Notes: generated by a model from the sequence alone, not told the origin. Positions 1 to 7,938 are shown, numbered from the stretch's first letter. The stretch is 34,767 bases of DNA from Peptoniphilus_E sp964345555 (GCA_964345555.1 CAYFRD010000018.1:1-34767); one strand, 5' to 3'. Made by a program: numbers and translations.

Positions 1-129
1 ACTTCATTTATTATTCCTATCTTATGTTAAATAGCAAAAAATTTCAAATTATTAGGTTTATATTTCAAAGATTTAGTAATTATCATAAAGTTATTTGAAA
101 TAATTATTTTAAATAATATAGTAGTTAAG

Positions 130-138
130 TGTTATAAT
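130..138 (+). promoter_or_regulatory. Extended -10 promoter upstream of yaaO-tmk operon
   Basis: TGTTATAAT is a perfect TGnTATAAT extended -10 box. No good -35 hexamer lies 16-18 bases upstream, which extended -10 promoters tolerate. Transcription would start near 145, giving a leader of about 175 bases that includes the hairpin at 183-225. Confidence 0.45.
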
Positions 139-182
139 TAGAAACGAATAAATCTTTTAATAAAAGGATGCGGCGAAATTTG

Positions 183-225
183 AACTGACCTCTGATTTTG
201 TGCTGATTGGGGTCAGTTTTATTTT
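183..225 (+). terminator. Terminator-like hairpin before the first operon
   Basis: AACTGACC (183-190) pairs perfectly with GGTCAGTT (211-218) around a 20-base loop, and the 3' arm runs into a T-rich tail (217-225). It lies downstream of the extended -10 box at 130-138, so it could attenuate the operon. It could equally end transcription from a gene outside the window. Confidence 0.5.
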
Positions 226-321
226 GAAAATACAAACACGCCTGATTTGATGTTTTGTTTAGGGCGATAATTATTATTTTTAAATATGTGCCGAATGAGA
301 TAATGAGTTTGGGGGAAGGTA

Positions 322-1683
322 ATGAATAGATATATTTACAACGGTCTTAAAAACGTTAAAGATGAAATTAGTTTTTCAATGCCGGGGCATAAATCCAAGG
401 ATGTTTTTGACTTTGATTACAGTTATGATGTGACGGAAACCTTGGGTTCCGACAAGTTGTTAAATCCCACGGATGTAATATTGAAATCCCAGGGGGAAGT
501 CGCCAAAGCTTATGGCGTAAAAAAGAGTTTTTATATTCCCAACGGTTCTACATCGGCGATCCAAATAGCTATGAAAGTTTTGACCAAGCCCAAGGACAAG
601 GTGCTTATCCAGAGAAATTCGCATATTGCAGTGTATAATTCACTAATATTAAATGATTTGAATCCTGTCTACATAAATCCCAACTTAAATATTGAAAATA
701 ATCTCTTTACGGGAATTGATACAAAGCTTTTTGAAAATACTCTTAAAAAGAATAATGTTAAGGCTGTAGTTGTCACAAGTCCCAACTATTTCGGAGTATG
801 TTTAAATTTAAAAGAATTGTCGGAAATATCGCATAAATACGGAGCATACTTAATAGTAGACGAAGCACACGGAGCTCATTTGACGTTTTCAAGATATGAG
901 GATTTTTCCGCAGTTAATTATGCAGATGCAATTATACATTCAACTCACAAGACTTTGCCCAGTTTTACACAGTCGGCAATGCTGCATTTCAATGTCGATG
1001 TTGAGAACAAAGAAGTGTTGAAGGCAATGAAATTGTTCTTGAGTACTTCTCCCTCATACCTGCTCATGTTGTCTTCTGAATACGGAGTCAATTACATGAT
1101 GGAAAAAGGCAGGGAGATTTTGGACAGGAACTTGAACTATATAGAGGATCTTTTCAGAGATATTGATGGAATAAATATCTTCACAGGAGACGAATCAGAT
1201 AAGACAATCGGCTGTGTAGACAGGACTAAAATACTTTTTTCGGTGAATGGGCGAAGGGGCTATAGCGTTGTTAAAGAATTGATTTTAAGGTATAATATTA
1301 GATTAGAAATGGGAGATTTATATTATGCTCTTGCTCTTAGTTCGGTCTGCAACGACTATGAAGATTTTGTAAGACTGAGGGACTCCGTTAAGAATATTGA
1401 TAAGAGCAGTGAAGGCATATATAAAAGACATATTTCCATTGAAACTCCTAAAAGAATTTCAAAAATAAGAGAGTCTTATTTTGGTGAACACGACTCCATA
1501 GATTTGCAAAATGCCATTGGAAGAATTTCGGGGGATTTCATATATGCTTATCCGCCGGGAACACCCATAATAGTGCCGGGAGAATTATTTACAAAGGATG
1601 TAGTGGAAACTGTCGAGGAATGTTTAAGTGTAGGACTGGATGTGTCCGGCATTGAAAAAAATCAAGTTGAGGTATTGAAATGA
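322..1683 (+). CDS. yaaO: Orn/Lys/Arg decarboxylase family PLP enzyme (YaaO-like)
   Basis: This is a 453-residue PLP-dependent fold-type I enzyme of the Orn/Lys/Arg decarboxylase major domain family. The N-terminal SMPGHK motif, the VDEAHGAH segment (Asp180 and His183, cofactor contacts) and the STHKTL motif with probable PLP lysine Lys210 all fit. The C-terminal part keeps the YPPGTPI motif typical of the family. Arginine or lysine decarboxylation is the usual family activity, but the substrate cannot be read from sequence. Its place directly before tmk matches yaaO of Bacillus subtilis. The start is supported by GGGGGAAGGT seven to ten bases upstream. Its stop overlaps the tmk start (ATGA), so the two are translationally coupled. 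Confidence 0.85.
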   Translation: MNRYIYNGLKNVKDEISFSMPGHKSKDVFDFDYSYDVTETLGSDKLLNPTDVILKSQGEVAKAYGVKKSFYIPNGSTSAIQIAMKVLTKPKDKVLIQRNSHIAVYNSLILNDLNPVYINPNLNIENNLFTGIDTKLFENTLKKNNVKAVVVTSPNYFGVCLNLKELSEISHKYGAYLIVDEAHGAHLTFSRYEDFSAVNYADAIIHSTHKTLPSFTQSAMLHFNVDVENKEVLKAMKLFLSTSPSYLLMLSSEYGVNYMMEKGREILDRNLNYIEDLFRDIDGINIFTGDESDKTIGCVDRTKILFSVNGRRGYSVVKELILRYNIRLEMGDLYYALALSSVCNDYEDFVRLRDSVKNIDKSSEGIYKRHISIETPKRISKIRESYFGEHDSIDLQNAIGRISGDFIYAYPPGTPIIVPGELFTKDVVETVEECLSVGLDVSGIEKNQVEVLK

Positions 1684-2297
1684 AGGGGATTTTTATAGCC
1701 TTTGAGGGACCTGACGGATGTGGTAAGTCCACTGCTGCAACATCTATCTACGAAGTGCTCAAAGATAAATATGACATCATCAGAACCAGAGAACCCGGAG
1801 GCACGGAAATTTCTGAAAAGATAAGAGATCTTATTTTAGACAAGGACAACAAAAATATGTCCGCAAGGGCGGAGGCGTTGCTCTATGCGGCATCACGAGC
1901 TCAACACGTCGAAGAAAAAATTGCACCTGCACTTAAAGAGGGTAAAATTGTTTTATGCGAGAGGTTTGTCATTTCCTCGCTTGTGTACCAAGGTTACGGA
2001 AGAGGTCTTGATATTGGAGACATAAAAGAGATAAATCGCTTTGCTACGGCAGGGTTAAAACCAGACATAACTTTTTTGTTCACCACGGGAGAAAAATTAA
2101 CATATAAAAGAAAACTGGGTGAAGATGCAGACAGGATAGAAATGAGCGGACTTGATTTTCACATGAGGGTGAAAAATGGCTATGACGAACTTTCCAAGAC
2201 AGATGAGTACACATTGATAGATGCCTCTATGTCCAAGGAAGATGTGTTGAATTCTTGCCTTAGTATATTATATGAGAAACTGGAGGTTAAAAGATGA
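1680..2297 (+). CDS. tmk: Thymidylate kinase
   Basis: Thymidylate kinase of 205 residues phosphorylates dTMP to dTDP with ATP in the cytoplasm, the last specific step of dTTP synthesis. The P-loop is at residues 10-18 (GPDGCGKST, where most homologues have Ala for Cys14). The ERF motif (DR[YF] equivalent) sits in CERFVISSLVYQG, with a LID segment near RKLGEDADRIE. Length is normal. It overlaps the previous gene and the next gene by four bases each (ATGA), inside a compact operon like the tmk-yaaQ-holB-yaaT cluster of Firmicutes. Confidence 0.96.
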   Translation: MKGIFIAFEGPDGCGKSTAATSIYEVLKDKYDIIRTREPGGTEISEKIRDLILDKDNKNMSARAEALLYAASRAQHVEEKIAPALKEGKIVLCERFVISSLVYQGYGRGLDIGDIKEINRFATAGLKPDITFLFTTGEKLTYKRKLGEDADRIEMSGLDFHMRVKNGYDELSKTDEYTLIDASMSKEDVLNSCLSILYEKLEVKR

Positions 2298-2620
2298 AAC
2301 TGATAGTATCTATAGTACAGGATGTGGACTCTGACAACCTTGTGGAGGAAATAACCAAGGTTGGTTTCAGAGTGACGAAAATAAGCAGTACGGGAGGATT
2401 TTTAAAGAGCGGCAACTCAACTTTATTATCAGGTGTAAAGGATGAAGATGTTGAGAGTTATTTAAACATAATCAGAAACAACTGCAAGACCAGGGAAGTG
2501 ACTAAGACAATTCAAACTATAAATATTCCCGGACAAGCTATGATACCCACACCCATTCAAGTAAAAGTTGGAGGGGCGAGTGCCTTCGTTATAAATGTTG
2601 AAAAATTTAAGAAATATTAG
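2294..2620 (+). CDS. darA: Cyclic-di-AMP receptor DarA/PstA, PII-like (copy 1)
   Basis: This 108-residue protein has the length and motifs of DarA (YaaQ/PstA), the trimeric PII-like protein that binds cyclic di-AMP. Visible signatures are the start MKLIVSIVQD, FRVTK with Arg26 and Thr28, TGGFLKSGNSTLLSG (33-47), and the C-terminal VGGASAFVINV strand. Arg26, Thr28, Phe36, Leu37, Asn41 and Gly47 match positions described at the nucleotide pocket of the family. The ribosome site GGAGG (2282-2286) lies at good distance. The function of DarA proteins is still largely unknown. A divergent second copy follows directly. Confidence 0.93.
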   Translation: MKLIVSIVQDVDSDNLVEEITKVGFRVTKISSTGGFLKSGNSTLLSGVKDEDVESYLNIIRNNCKTREVTKTIQTINIPGQAMIPTPIQVKVGGASAFVINVEKFKKY

Positions 2621-2630
2621 GTGAAATTAT

Positions 2631-2915
2631 ATGAAAATGATAATAGCGATTGTTCAAGATAAATTCATTGATAAGTTGATAAACAGATTCCAGGACGAAG
2701 GGATATATGTTACTAAGATTTCTACTTCCGGAGGATTTTTTAAGAGCGGCAATTCCACTTTGTTGTTAGGCTGTGAAGAAGATATGTTGCAGAAGATAAA
2801 CAGTATTTTTGAAGAAGTCACCGAAACGGAAGAACAGCACAACGAGATGGGCGATTTCAATGTATCGGGTGCAACAGTATTTGTTATAGATGTGGAAGAA
2901 AGCTTGAGAATATAA
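2631..2915 (+). CDS. Divergent second DarA-like PII protein, short loop
   Basis: This 94-residue protein is a tandem paralogue of the preceding gene. It shares the start (MKMIIAIVQD) and the SGGFFKSGNSTLLLG block at the same positions (33-47). It differs in two places: position 26 is Tyr instead of Arg (GIYVTK), and the segment after Gly47 is 14 residues shorter, removing much of the large loop before the final VSGATVFVIDV strand. It therefore looks like a PII-like fold with an altered pocket. Its ribosome site AGGTGA overlaps the stop of copy 1, and its TAA overlaps the ATG of holB by one base. Whether it binds cyclic di-AMP or forms mixed trimers with copy 1 is open. Confidence 0.88.
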   Translation: MKMIIAIVQDKFIDKLINRFQDEGIYVTKISTSGGFFKSGNSTLLLGCEEDMLQKINSIFEEVTETEEQHNEMGDFNVSGATVFVIDVEESLRI

Positions 2916-3862
2916 TGTTGATAGATTTTGTCGGCAACAGAGAAGTCCTAAGGGAACTTGAAAACAATATACTTTCAGGGGAAATCAATCACACCTATCT
3001 CTTTACAGGCGGTGAGGGAATAGGTAAGTTCACTGCAGCAAAGGCCTTTGCTGCAAGGATATTGGAGCCGGAGAGAAAGGACATAATTTATAGAGAAAAC
3101 TATGAGCATGGTGATTTGAGAATTATAAGAAGTGAAGATTCCATAAAAAAATCTCAAATAGAAGACTTGATTGAAGATTCAAAATTGACACCCTTTAATT
3201 CAAAATACAAGGTTTTTATAATTGACGGCATAGAAAAGGTAACTGTCAGCGGTCAAAATTCCATGCTAAAAATGTTGGAAGAGCCTGAAAAATTTTTAAA
3301 AATAATATTAATTTCCGGCTCGTTGGAAAATATTTTACCAACCATAATTTCCAGATGCAGAGTAATAAAATTCAGAGATATAGACAGAGATGAACTTAAG
3401 AATTTTTTGATGAGAAGAGAATCCCTAAGTGAGGGAAATGCTGATTTATTTTCGAGGATTTCTGCCGGATCGGTAAAGAGGGCCTTGAAATTTGCAAGGG
3501 ATCCGGAGTATTTAATGTTGAGGGACAAGAGCATAGAGATCCTGGACAGATTGATAAATGTAGGGAATTATCCCTTTAGAGATATAGATTTTTTTAAAAG
3601 CAATATTGATAAATTAAATGAAATTTTTGTGTTTTTCGATTCCTTTTTAAGAGATACAGTCCTTTACAAAGAGAAGGAGATGAAAGAGGAATACTTAATA
3701 AATATAGACAAGAAAGCATTTTTGGAAAAACAATCCATCTCTTCAAATAGAGTTGTTGGAATTTCCGAAGCTTTGCTTCGCACAAAAAAACTTATAAAGG
3801 AAAATACGAACTTTGATCTTGCGATTGAAGAATTATTGATAGATATCGGAGGAATTAGATGA
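2915..3862 (+). CDS. holB: DNA polymerase III subunit delta prime
   Basis: This 315-residue AAA+ clamp-loader subunit helps load the beta sliding clamp at the replication fork. The P-loop-like TGGEGIGKFT lies at residues 31-40. The region around residues 70-110 (YKVFIID, then QNSMLKMLEEP) and the SRC motif in ISRCRVIKF are typical of delta prime/DnaX proteins. The four-cysteine zinc module usual after the P-loop is absent: I see only one cysteine in the protein. The start overlaps the previous stop (TAATG) and the end overlaps ricT (ATGA). Gene order matches holB between yaaQ/R and yaaT in Firmicutes. Confidence 0.9.
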   Translation: MLIDFVGNREVLRELENNILSGEINHTYLFTGGEGIGKFTAAKAFAARILEPERKDIIYRENYEHGDLRIIRSEDSIKKSQIEDLIEDSKLTPFNSKYKVFIIDGIEKVTVSGQNSMLKMLEEPEKFLKIILISGSLENILPTIISRCRVIKFRDIDRDELKNFLMRRESLSEGNADLFSRISAGSVKRALKFARDPEYLMLRDKSIEILDRLINVGNYPFRDIDFFKSNIDKLNEIFVFFDSFLRDTVLYKEKEMKEEYLINIDKKAFLEKQSISSNRVVGISEALLRTKKLIKENTNFDLAIEELLIDIGGIR

Positions 3863-4752
3863 TAGATGTCGTTGGGGTTAGATTTAAGAAATCGAAGAAG
3901 ATTTATTATTTCGACCCGATAGCTTTAGATATACAAACAGATGACAACATAATTGTGGAAACTGTCAGAGGTCAGGAATTCGGCACTGTTGTGCTCACAA
4001 AGCAACTTGAGGAAAGTGAAATAAACACGGAACTGAAGCCTGTTATAAGAGTAGCCACAAAAGAAGATGAAGAAAGGAACATAAATAATAGAAATAAAGC
4101 CAGAGAAGCTTTGATAATATGTGAAAGAGAATGTGCAAAGCACAAGTTGGATATGAAGCTCATAGGATCTGAATATACTTTTGACAATTCCAAACTGCTT
4201 TTTTATTTCACGGCTGAGGGTAGGATAGATTTCAGAGAACTGGTAAAGGATTTGGCATCCATATTCAAAACCAGAATAGAACTTAGGCAAATAGGAGTAA
4301 GAGATGAAGCCAAGGTCATCGGAGGTTTGGGCTGTTGCGGAAGAGCCACGTGCTGTTCGTCCTTTTTGAACTCTTTTAGTCCTGTATCCATAAAAATGGC
4401 AAAGGATCAAGGATTGTCATTAAATCCCACTAAGATATCTGGGATTTGCGGAAGACTGATGTGTTGTCTGAAATATGAACAGGATGGATATGAATGTGTT
4501 CTCAAAAGGATGCCGCGTGTTGGAGAAATAGTTGAAACCGAAGACGGAAGAGCTACCGTGGTATCAACCTATACCATTCAGGAAATGGTCAAGGTAATAC
4601 GCACAAAGGACAACGATTCAGAATATTTCTACTATAATTTAGATGATATAAAGAGAACACATAAATTTAACAGAACCTTTGAAGAGTTAAAATCAGAGCT
4701 TAAAGATGAAGAAGTCACAATGGATGAATTGAAACAACTTGAAGGAGAGTGA
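3859..4752 (+). CDS. ricT: PSP1-domain protein RicT (YaaT)
   Basis: This 297-residue PSP1 C-terminal domain protein is orthologous to B. subtilis YaaT/RicT. RicT forms the RicAFT (Y-) complex, which carries Fe-S clusters and directs RNase Y processing of mRNA. Two cysteine clusters are visible: C159, C160, C165, C166 in GLGCCGRATCC, and C197, C202, C203 in GICGRLMCC. These are the family's conserved cysteines. It starts inside the end of holB (ATGA), completing the canonical operon. Its partners ricA and ricF are not in the window. Confidence 0.92.
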   Translation: MIDVVGVRFKKSKKIYYFDPIALDIQTDDNIIVETVRGQEFGTVVLTKQLEESEINTELKPVIRVATKEDEERNINNRNKAREALIICERECAKHKLDMKLIGSEYTFDNSKLLFYFTAEGRIDFRELVKDLASIFKTRIELRQIGVRDEAKVIGGLGCCGRATCCSSFLNSFSPVSIKMAKDQGLSLNPTKISGICGRLMCCLKYEQDGYECVLKRMPRVGEIVETEDGRATVVSTYTIQEMVKVIRTKDNDSEYFYYNLDDIKRTHKFNRTFEELKSELKDEEVTMDELKQLEGE

Positions 4753-4754
4753 TT

Positions 4755-4783
4755 GGTGAAAAGTGGTGACATTTTTCACCTTT
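4755..4783 (+). terminator. Weak hairpin after ricT
   Basis: GGTGAAAA (4755-4762) pairs with TTTTCACC (4773-4780), followed by TTTAATT. The stem is short and only half GC, so this is a weak terminator at best. It sits in the 35-base gap before the next ATG. Confidence 0.3.
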
Positions 4784-4787
4784 AATT

Positions 4788-6890
4788 ATGAAATTAAAAA
4801 ATTTTTTGATGAAAATTCAAGGCAAGATCAAAAATGTAGCCTTCAACATATTTGGTAAAAGAACATATTCAGATAATCTAATCGTTTTGATAATATCCTT
4901 TTTAATTGCAATCGGGTATTTTTACTATATATCCGACAGAGGGTTTAATAAATTTTTAGTTATTGCATTGTTGACTCTGCTTCATTTTATAGCGCTGAAT
5001 ATAATTCTATATCTGCTCAAGCATGTAGTTGAAATTGTTCAAAGAATTAGAGCGAAAAATATAATATTATTTGCGATTCTATACTATATTTTCTATAAAA
5101 TTTTTAACTACCTTGAAGATGAGAGTTTTATGAGCACTATGCAGATATACATCACTTCTATAGCGTGTGCTCTTGTGGTAATGATCTTTTCCAAGAGTTT
5201 AATGGCAGTGCTCAAGAACAAAAAGAAGTTTGCTGTGATACTTTTAATTCCCTCAACGGTGATCATAGGCATTGCTGTTCGGTTTTTAATTTCGGAGGGA
5301 GATAGCAGAGAACTGGCAAATTTAAATATAGATAATTCTTCCAAGATATCCCTCGATACAAAAATAAAATATTCCGCAGATTATTTAGACTATGAATCTA
5401 CAGAAGGAGAAGGCATTTCTCTATCAAGGTATGTCAATTACGGGGGAAGAACTAAAAAAATAAGGGATAAATACTTCGGTACTTCTCTAGGCAATGTGCC
5501 CTTTAAGGGAAGAATCTGGTATCCTATGGGAGAGGACAGGTGCCCGGTTGTATTTATGATACACGGCAATCACAGATTTACAACAGAGAACTACCTCGGA
5601 TATGAATACCTTGGAAAATATCTTGCTAGAAGAGGAATAGCCTTTGTGACCGTAGATGAGAACATGCTCAACGGATTTGCAAAATTCGGTTTAAGAAAAG
5701 AAAATGATGCACGTGCGGTTCTGTTGTTGGAGAATATAAATTATCTCTTTGATAAAAACAGTGATGCCGATTCGGAATACTACAATCTTTTCGACGAAAC
5801 CAAGGTTGCCCTGGCAGGTCATTCAAGAGGTGGAGAAGCGGCAGCTATAGCAAGTGAGTTCAACAACTTAAATTACAATCCCGATAACGGCAAAAGACGC
5901 AAACACAAGTTTGAAATAAAGGCGATAGCAAGCATTGCTCCCACAGTGGATCAATACAATCCCTCTGGAAAAGATGTAAAATTAAGCGGGGTTAATTTTC
6001 TGACCATACACGGAACCCACGACAGAGACGTGACGGGATTTAGCGGGATGAAACTCTACGACAATGTTATATTGGACAGCAATACAAATAATTTCAAATC
6101 AGCTGTTTATGTAGCCTTTGCAAATCACGGACAATTTAACGAACTGTGGGGTATGGATGCAGAACCGCCCTACGATCTATTCATAGACAAAAGCGCATTG
6201 ATAGACGAAGAATCTCAAAAAGATTTAACATCAAAGATACTCTTCGCTTTTTTCAAAGAAAGTTTTGAAGAAAAGGGCTACAGAGAAGTCTTTAAAAATT
6301 TGCAGAACTATGATTTGCCCAATACGATTTACTATTCCAGATATGAGGATTCAACCTTTAAAAGTATATGTGATTTTGAAGAGGATTATGATATGAGCAG
6401 ATTTCCCTACGGCAGAGTAAACTTCGAGGGATTCAGATCTATAAGTGAAGAAGAAATCTCCATAGGGGGAAAGGAGACTGAGAATACAGGGTTGTACTTG
6501 AGTTACAAAGAAGGCTCTAATTACGAGTTGGTAATGGAAGAAGAACTTCCTTTAAAGACCTACTTGCAGTTTGATGTACTTATAGATGACAGAGGGGAGA
6601 ATTTCGGAAACTTGGATTTAAAAATCAACATATATGACGACTTCGGAAACATATCAACTGTAAATGTCGATGATTTTGCGGACTTCTATGGAAAAGTGAA
6701 AGTCGAATACCTTAAATTGCAAAAATATACGGAGGAATATGACTACAAATCATCATTTCAAACGGTGAGAATTCCCATGGAAGAATTCAAAAATAAAAAC
6801 ATAGACTTAAATAAAATAAAATACATCGATTTTCATTTCGAGGAAGGATATGGAAATATAATCCTGGACAACATAGGATATTCAAATTAA
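4788..6890 (+). CDS. Membrane-anchored alpha/beta hydrolase with C-terminal beta domain
   Basis: The 700-residue protein has three parts. Residues about 29-170 hold five hydrophobic segments (near 29-48, 56-80, 90-107, 121-142, 148-169). Residues about 225-500 form an alpha/beta hydrolase: FMIHGNH as oxyanion region, GHSRG with nucleophile Ser346, THGTHDRD with candidate acid Asp412 or Asp414, and ANHGQF with His447. The last 180 residues look like a beta-sandwich; the end (FHFEEG, then IILDNIGY) resembles carbohydrate-binding-module-like domains. With five spans the catalytic part would face outside, an inference. The substrate is unknown; an esterase acting on surface polymer or lipid is possible. 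No clear ribosome site precedes the ATG; Met8 (4809) has none either. Confidence 0.75.
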   Translation: MKLKNFLMKIQGKIKNVAFNIFGKRTYSDNLIVLIISFLIAIGYFYYISDRGFNKFLVIALLTLLHFIALNIILYLLKHVVEIVQRIRAKNIILFAILYYIFYKIFNYLEDESFMSTMQIYITSIACALVVMIFSKSLMAVLKNKKKFAVILLIPSTVIIGIAVRFLISEGDSRELANLNIDNSSKISLDTKIKYSADYLDYESTEGEGISLSRYVNYGGRTKKIRDKYFGTSLGNVPFKGRIWYPMGEDRCPVVFMIHGNHRFTTENYLGYEYLGKYLARRGIAFVTVDENMLNGFAKFGLRKENDARAVLLLENINYLFDKNSDADSEYYNLFDETKVALAGHSRGGEAAAIASEFNNLNYNPDNGKRRKHKFEIKAIASIAPTVDQYNPSGKDVKLSGVNFLTIHGTHDRDVTGFSGMKLYDNVILDSNTNNFKSAVYVAFANHGQFNELWGMDAEPPYDLFIDKSALIDEESQKDLTSKILFAFFKESFEEKGYREVFKNLQNYDLPNTIYYSRYEDSTFKSICDFEEDYDMSRFPYGRVNFEGFRSISEEEISIGGKETENTGLYLSYKEGSNYELVMEEELPLKTYLQFDVLIDDRGENFGNLDLKINIYDDFGNISTVNVDDFADFYGKVKVEYLKLQKYTEEYDYKSSFQTVRIPMEEFKNKNIDLNKIKYIDFHFEEGYGNIILDNIGYSN

Positions 6891-6952
6891 TAGTTTATTT
6901 AAAAATCCATTGGGTACTAATATAGTGATTGAAGTATAAGGAGAAGATAGCT

Positions 6953-7225
6953 ATGATTAGAACCCTACTGATAAATCAACTTAATACTCTGGACAGAGGA
7001 GATGATCGAAACATCTTCTTTCTTATTGGAAACATGAGTGAAGTAACCGATGTTTTACTAGATAATTTCAATACCGTTGAATCGCCATATTACGGTAAAG
7101 GCACTTTGAGATACAACGGAATGACACTGAATATTTCCACGGACCAAATTCCCGAAGTCGTGAGAAAACTAGTCGATTTGGGACTGGATATCTATGGGAT
7201 ATACGAATTATATGAACCAAAATAA
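6953..7225 (+). CDS. Small conserved-looking protein of unknown function
   Basis: This is a 90-residue soluble protein that I do not recognise. The start is set at ATG 6953 because AAGGAG (6938-6943) lies nine bases upstream. A TTG at 6929 would add eight residues but has no ribosome site. The sequence is acidic and predicted mixed alpha/beta (MIRTLLINQL, IFFLIGNMSEVTDVLLD, IYGIYELYEPK), with no cysteines, membrane span or signal peptide. It lies 13 bases before the ferritin gene and is probably co-transcribed with it, so a role near iron or oxidative stress is a guess from position only. Confidence 0.7.
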   Translation: MIRTLLINQLNTLDRGDDRNIFFLIGNMSEVTDVLLDNFNTVESPYYGKGTLRYNGMTLNISTDQIPEVVRKLVDLGLDIYGIYELYEPK

Positions 7226-7238
7226 AGGAGAATGAACA

Positions 7239-7721
7239 ATGAGTGATTTAATTAAAAAAATGAACGACCAATTTAACTTTGAACTTTCCAGCGGATATAT
7301 TTATCTTGCAATGGCAGCTCATATGAAAGAACAAGATATGGACGGATTTGCACATTTCATGTCCAAACAAGCTGAAGAAGAATATGAACATGCTATGAAA
7401 TTCTATAATTTCTTGTTTGAAATAGGCGAAAAGGCTGAATATGCTGAAATTGAAAGACCTAAGAGTGACTATGCAAGCTTTAAGGAAGTTTTTGAAACAG
7501 CTTATGAACATGAAAAGTTGGTATCTCAAAGAATTAGAGATCTGTATAAACAAGCTCAAGAAGAAAACAATTACGAAGTTCTTGAATTCCTTGGATGGTT
7601 CATAGATGAACAAGTTGAAGAAGAAGATACTTTCAGAGGAATACTGACAAGACTTGAAAGAATAGGCGAATCTTGGAACGGTCTTTATATTTTTGACAGA
7701 GAACTTGCTGCAAGACAATAA
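7239..7721 (+). CDS. ftnA: Non-heme ferritin
   Basis: This is a bacterial ferritin of 160 residues, which forms a 24-subunit shell that oxidises and stores iron in the cytoplasm. Ferroxidase ligands align with those of E. coli FtnA: Glu15 in FNFELSS, Glu48 and His51 in EEEYEH, Glu92 in YEHEKL, and Gln125 with Glu127/Glu128 in DEQVEEE. The C-terminal GLYIFDREL motif is typical. Start chosen at ATG 7239 with AAAGGAG about ten bases upstream; an earlier ATG at 7232 opens only a four-codon frame. A strong terminator follows at 7751. Confidence 0.95.
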   Translation: MSDLIKKMNDQFNFELSSGYIYLAMAAHMKEQDMDGFAHFMSKQAEEEYEHAMKFYNFLFEIGEKAEYAEIERPKSDYASFKEVFETAYEHEKLVSQRIRDLYKQAQEENNYEVLEFLGWFIDEQVEEEDTFRGILTRLERIGESWNGLYIFDRELAARQ

Positions 7722-7750
7722 ATAAGGTTGAAAAATATGTATTGAATTTT

Positions 7751-7787
7751 ATCGGTTCATCTTGTGAGATGGACTGATATTTTTTAT
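7751..7787 (+). terminator. Strong terminator after ferritin
   Basis: A 12-bp stem (7751-7762 with 7767-7778; two G-U pairs) closes a TGTG tetraloop and is followed by ATTTTTTAT. This has the geometry of an intrinsic terminator for the ferritin operon. Confidence 0.85.
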
Positions 7788-7823
7788 GAATTAAATAGAG
7801 CGGATGAAGTTTTTCATTAATTA

Positions 7824-7832
7824 TGTTATAAT
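7824..7832 (+). promoter_or_regulatory. Extended -10 promoter of the MATE gene
   Basis: TGTTATAAT matches TGnTATAAT exactly. No clear -35 box is present. Transcription from about 7839 would give a leader of about 100 bases before the MATE start codon. Confidence 0.5.
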
Positions 7833-7839
7833 TATAAAA

Positions 7840-7927
7840 AATAAATTTATGAACTGCCACCGGGTAGATAGAGATGTTTGATGATTGCGTTAGGTCTTAG
7901 AAGTAATCGGATAACATCTTTTTTTAA
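7840..7927 (+). promoter_or_regulatory. Structured leader with attenuator-like hairpin before MATE gene
   Basis: AGATGTT (7872-7878) pairs with AACATCT (7913-7919), with further internal pairing (GATTGC 7883-7888 with GTAATC 7903-7908, one G-U). The hairpin is followed at once by a T run (7919-7925) and then the ribosome site AAGGAG (7926-7931). An intrinsic terminator placed between promoter and ribosome site suggests transcription attenuation or a riboswitch. I could not match the upstream part (7848-7871) to a known aptamer. Confidence 0.5.
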
Positions 7928-7938
7928 GGAGAAAATTG

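Larger units (their letters stand above)
1..321. other. Gene-free AT-rich region upstream of the first operon
   Basis: No convincing reading frame is seen in these 321 bases. Bases 1-120 are very AT-rich with no structure I can name. An extended -10 box lies at 130-138, a terminator-like hairpin at 183-225, and a ribosome site (GGGGGAAGGT, 311-320) precedes the ATG at 322. Between hairpin and gene, a short CGCC/GGCG pairing around 240-265 is possible. I could not match the stretch to a known riboswitch. Confidence 0.6.
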
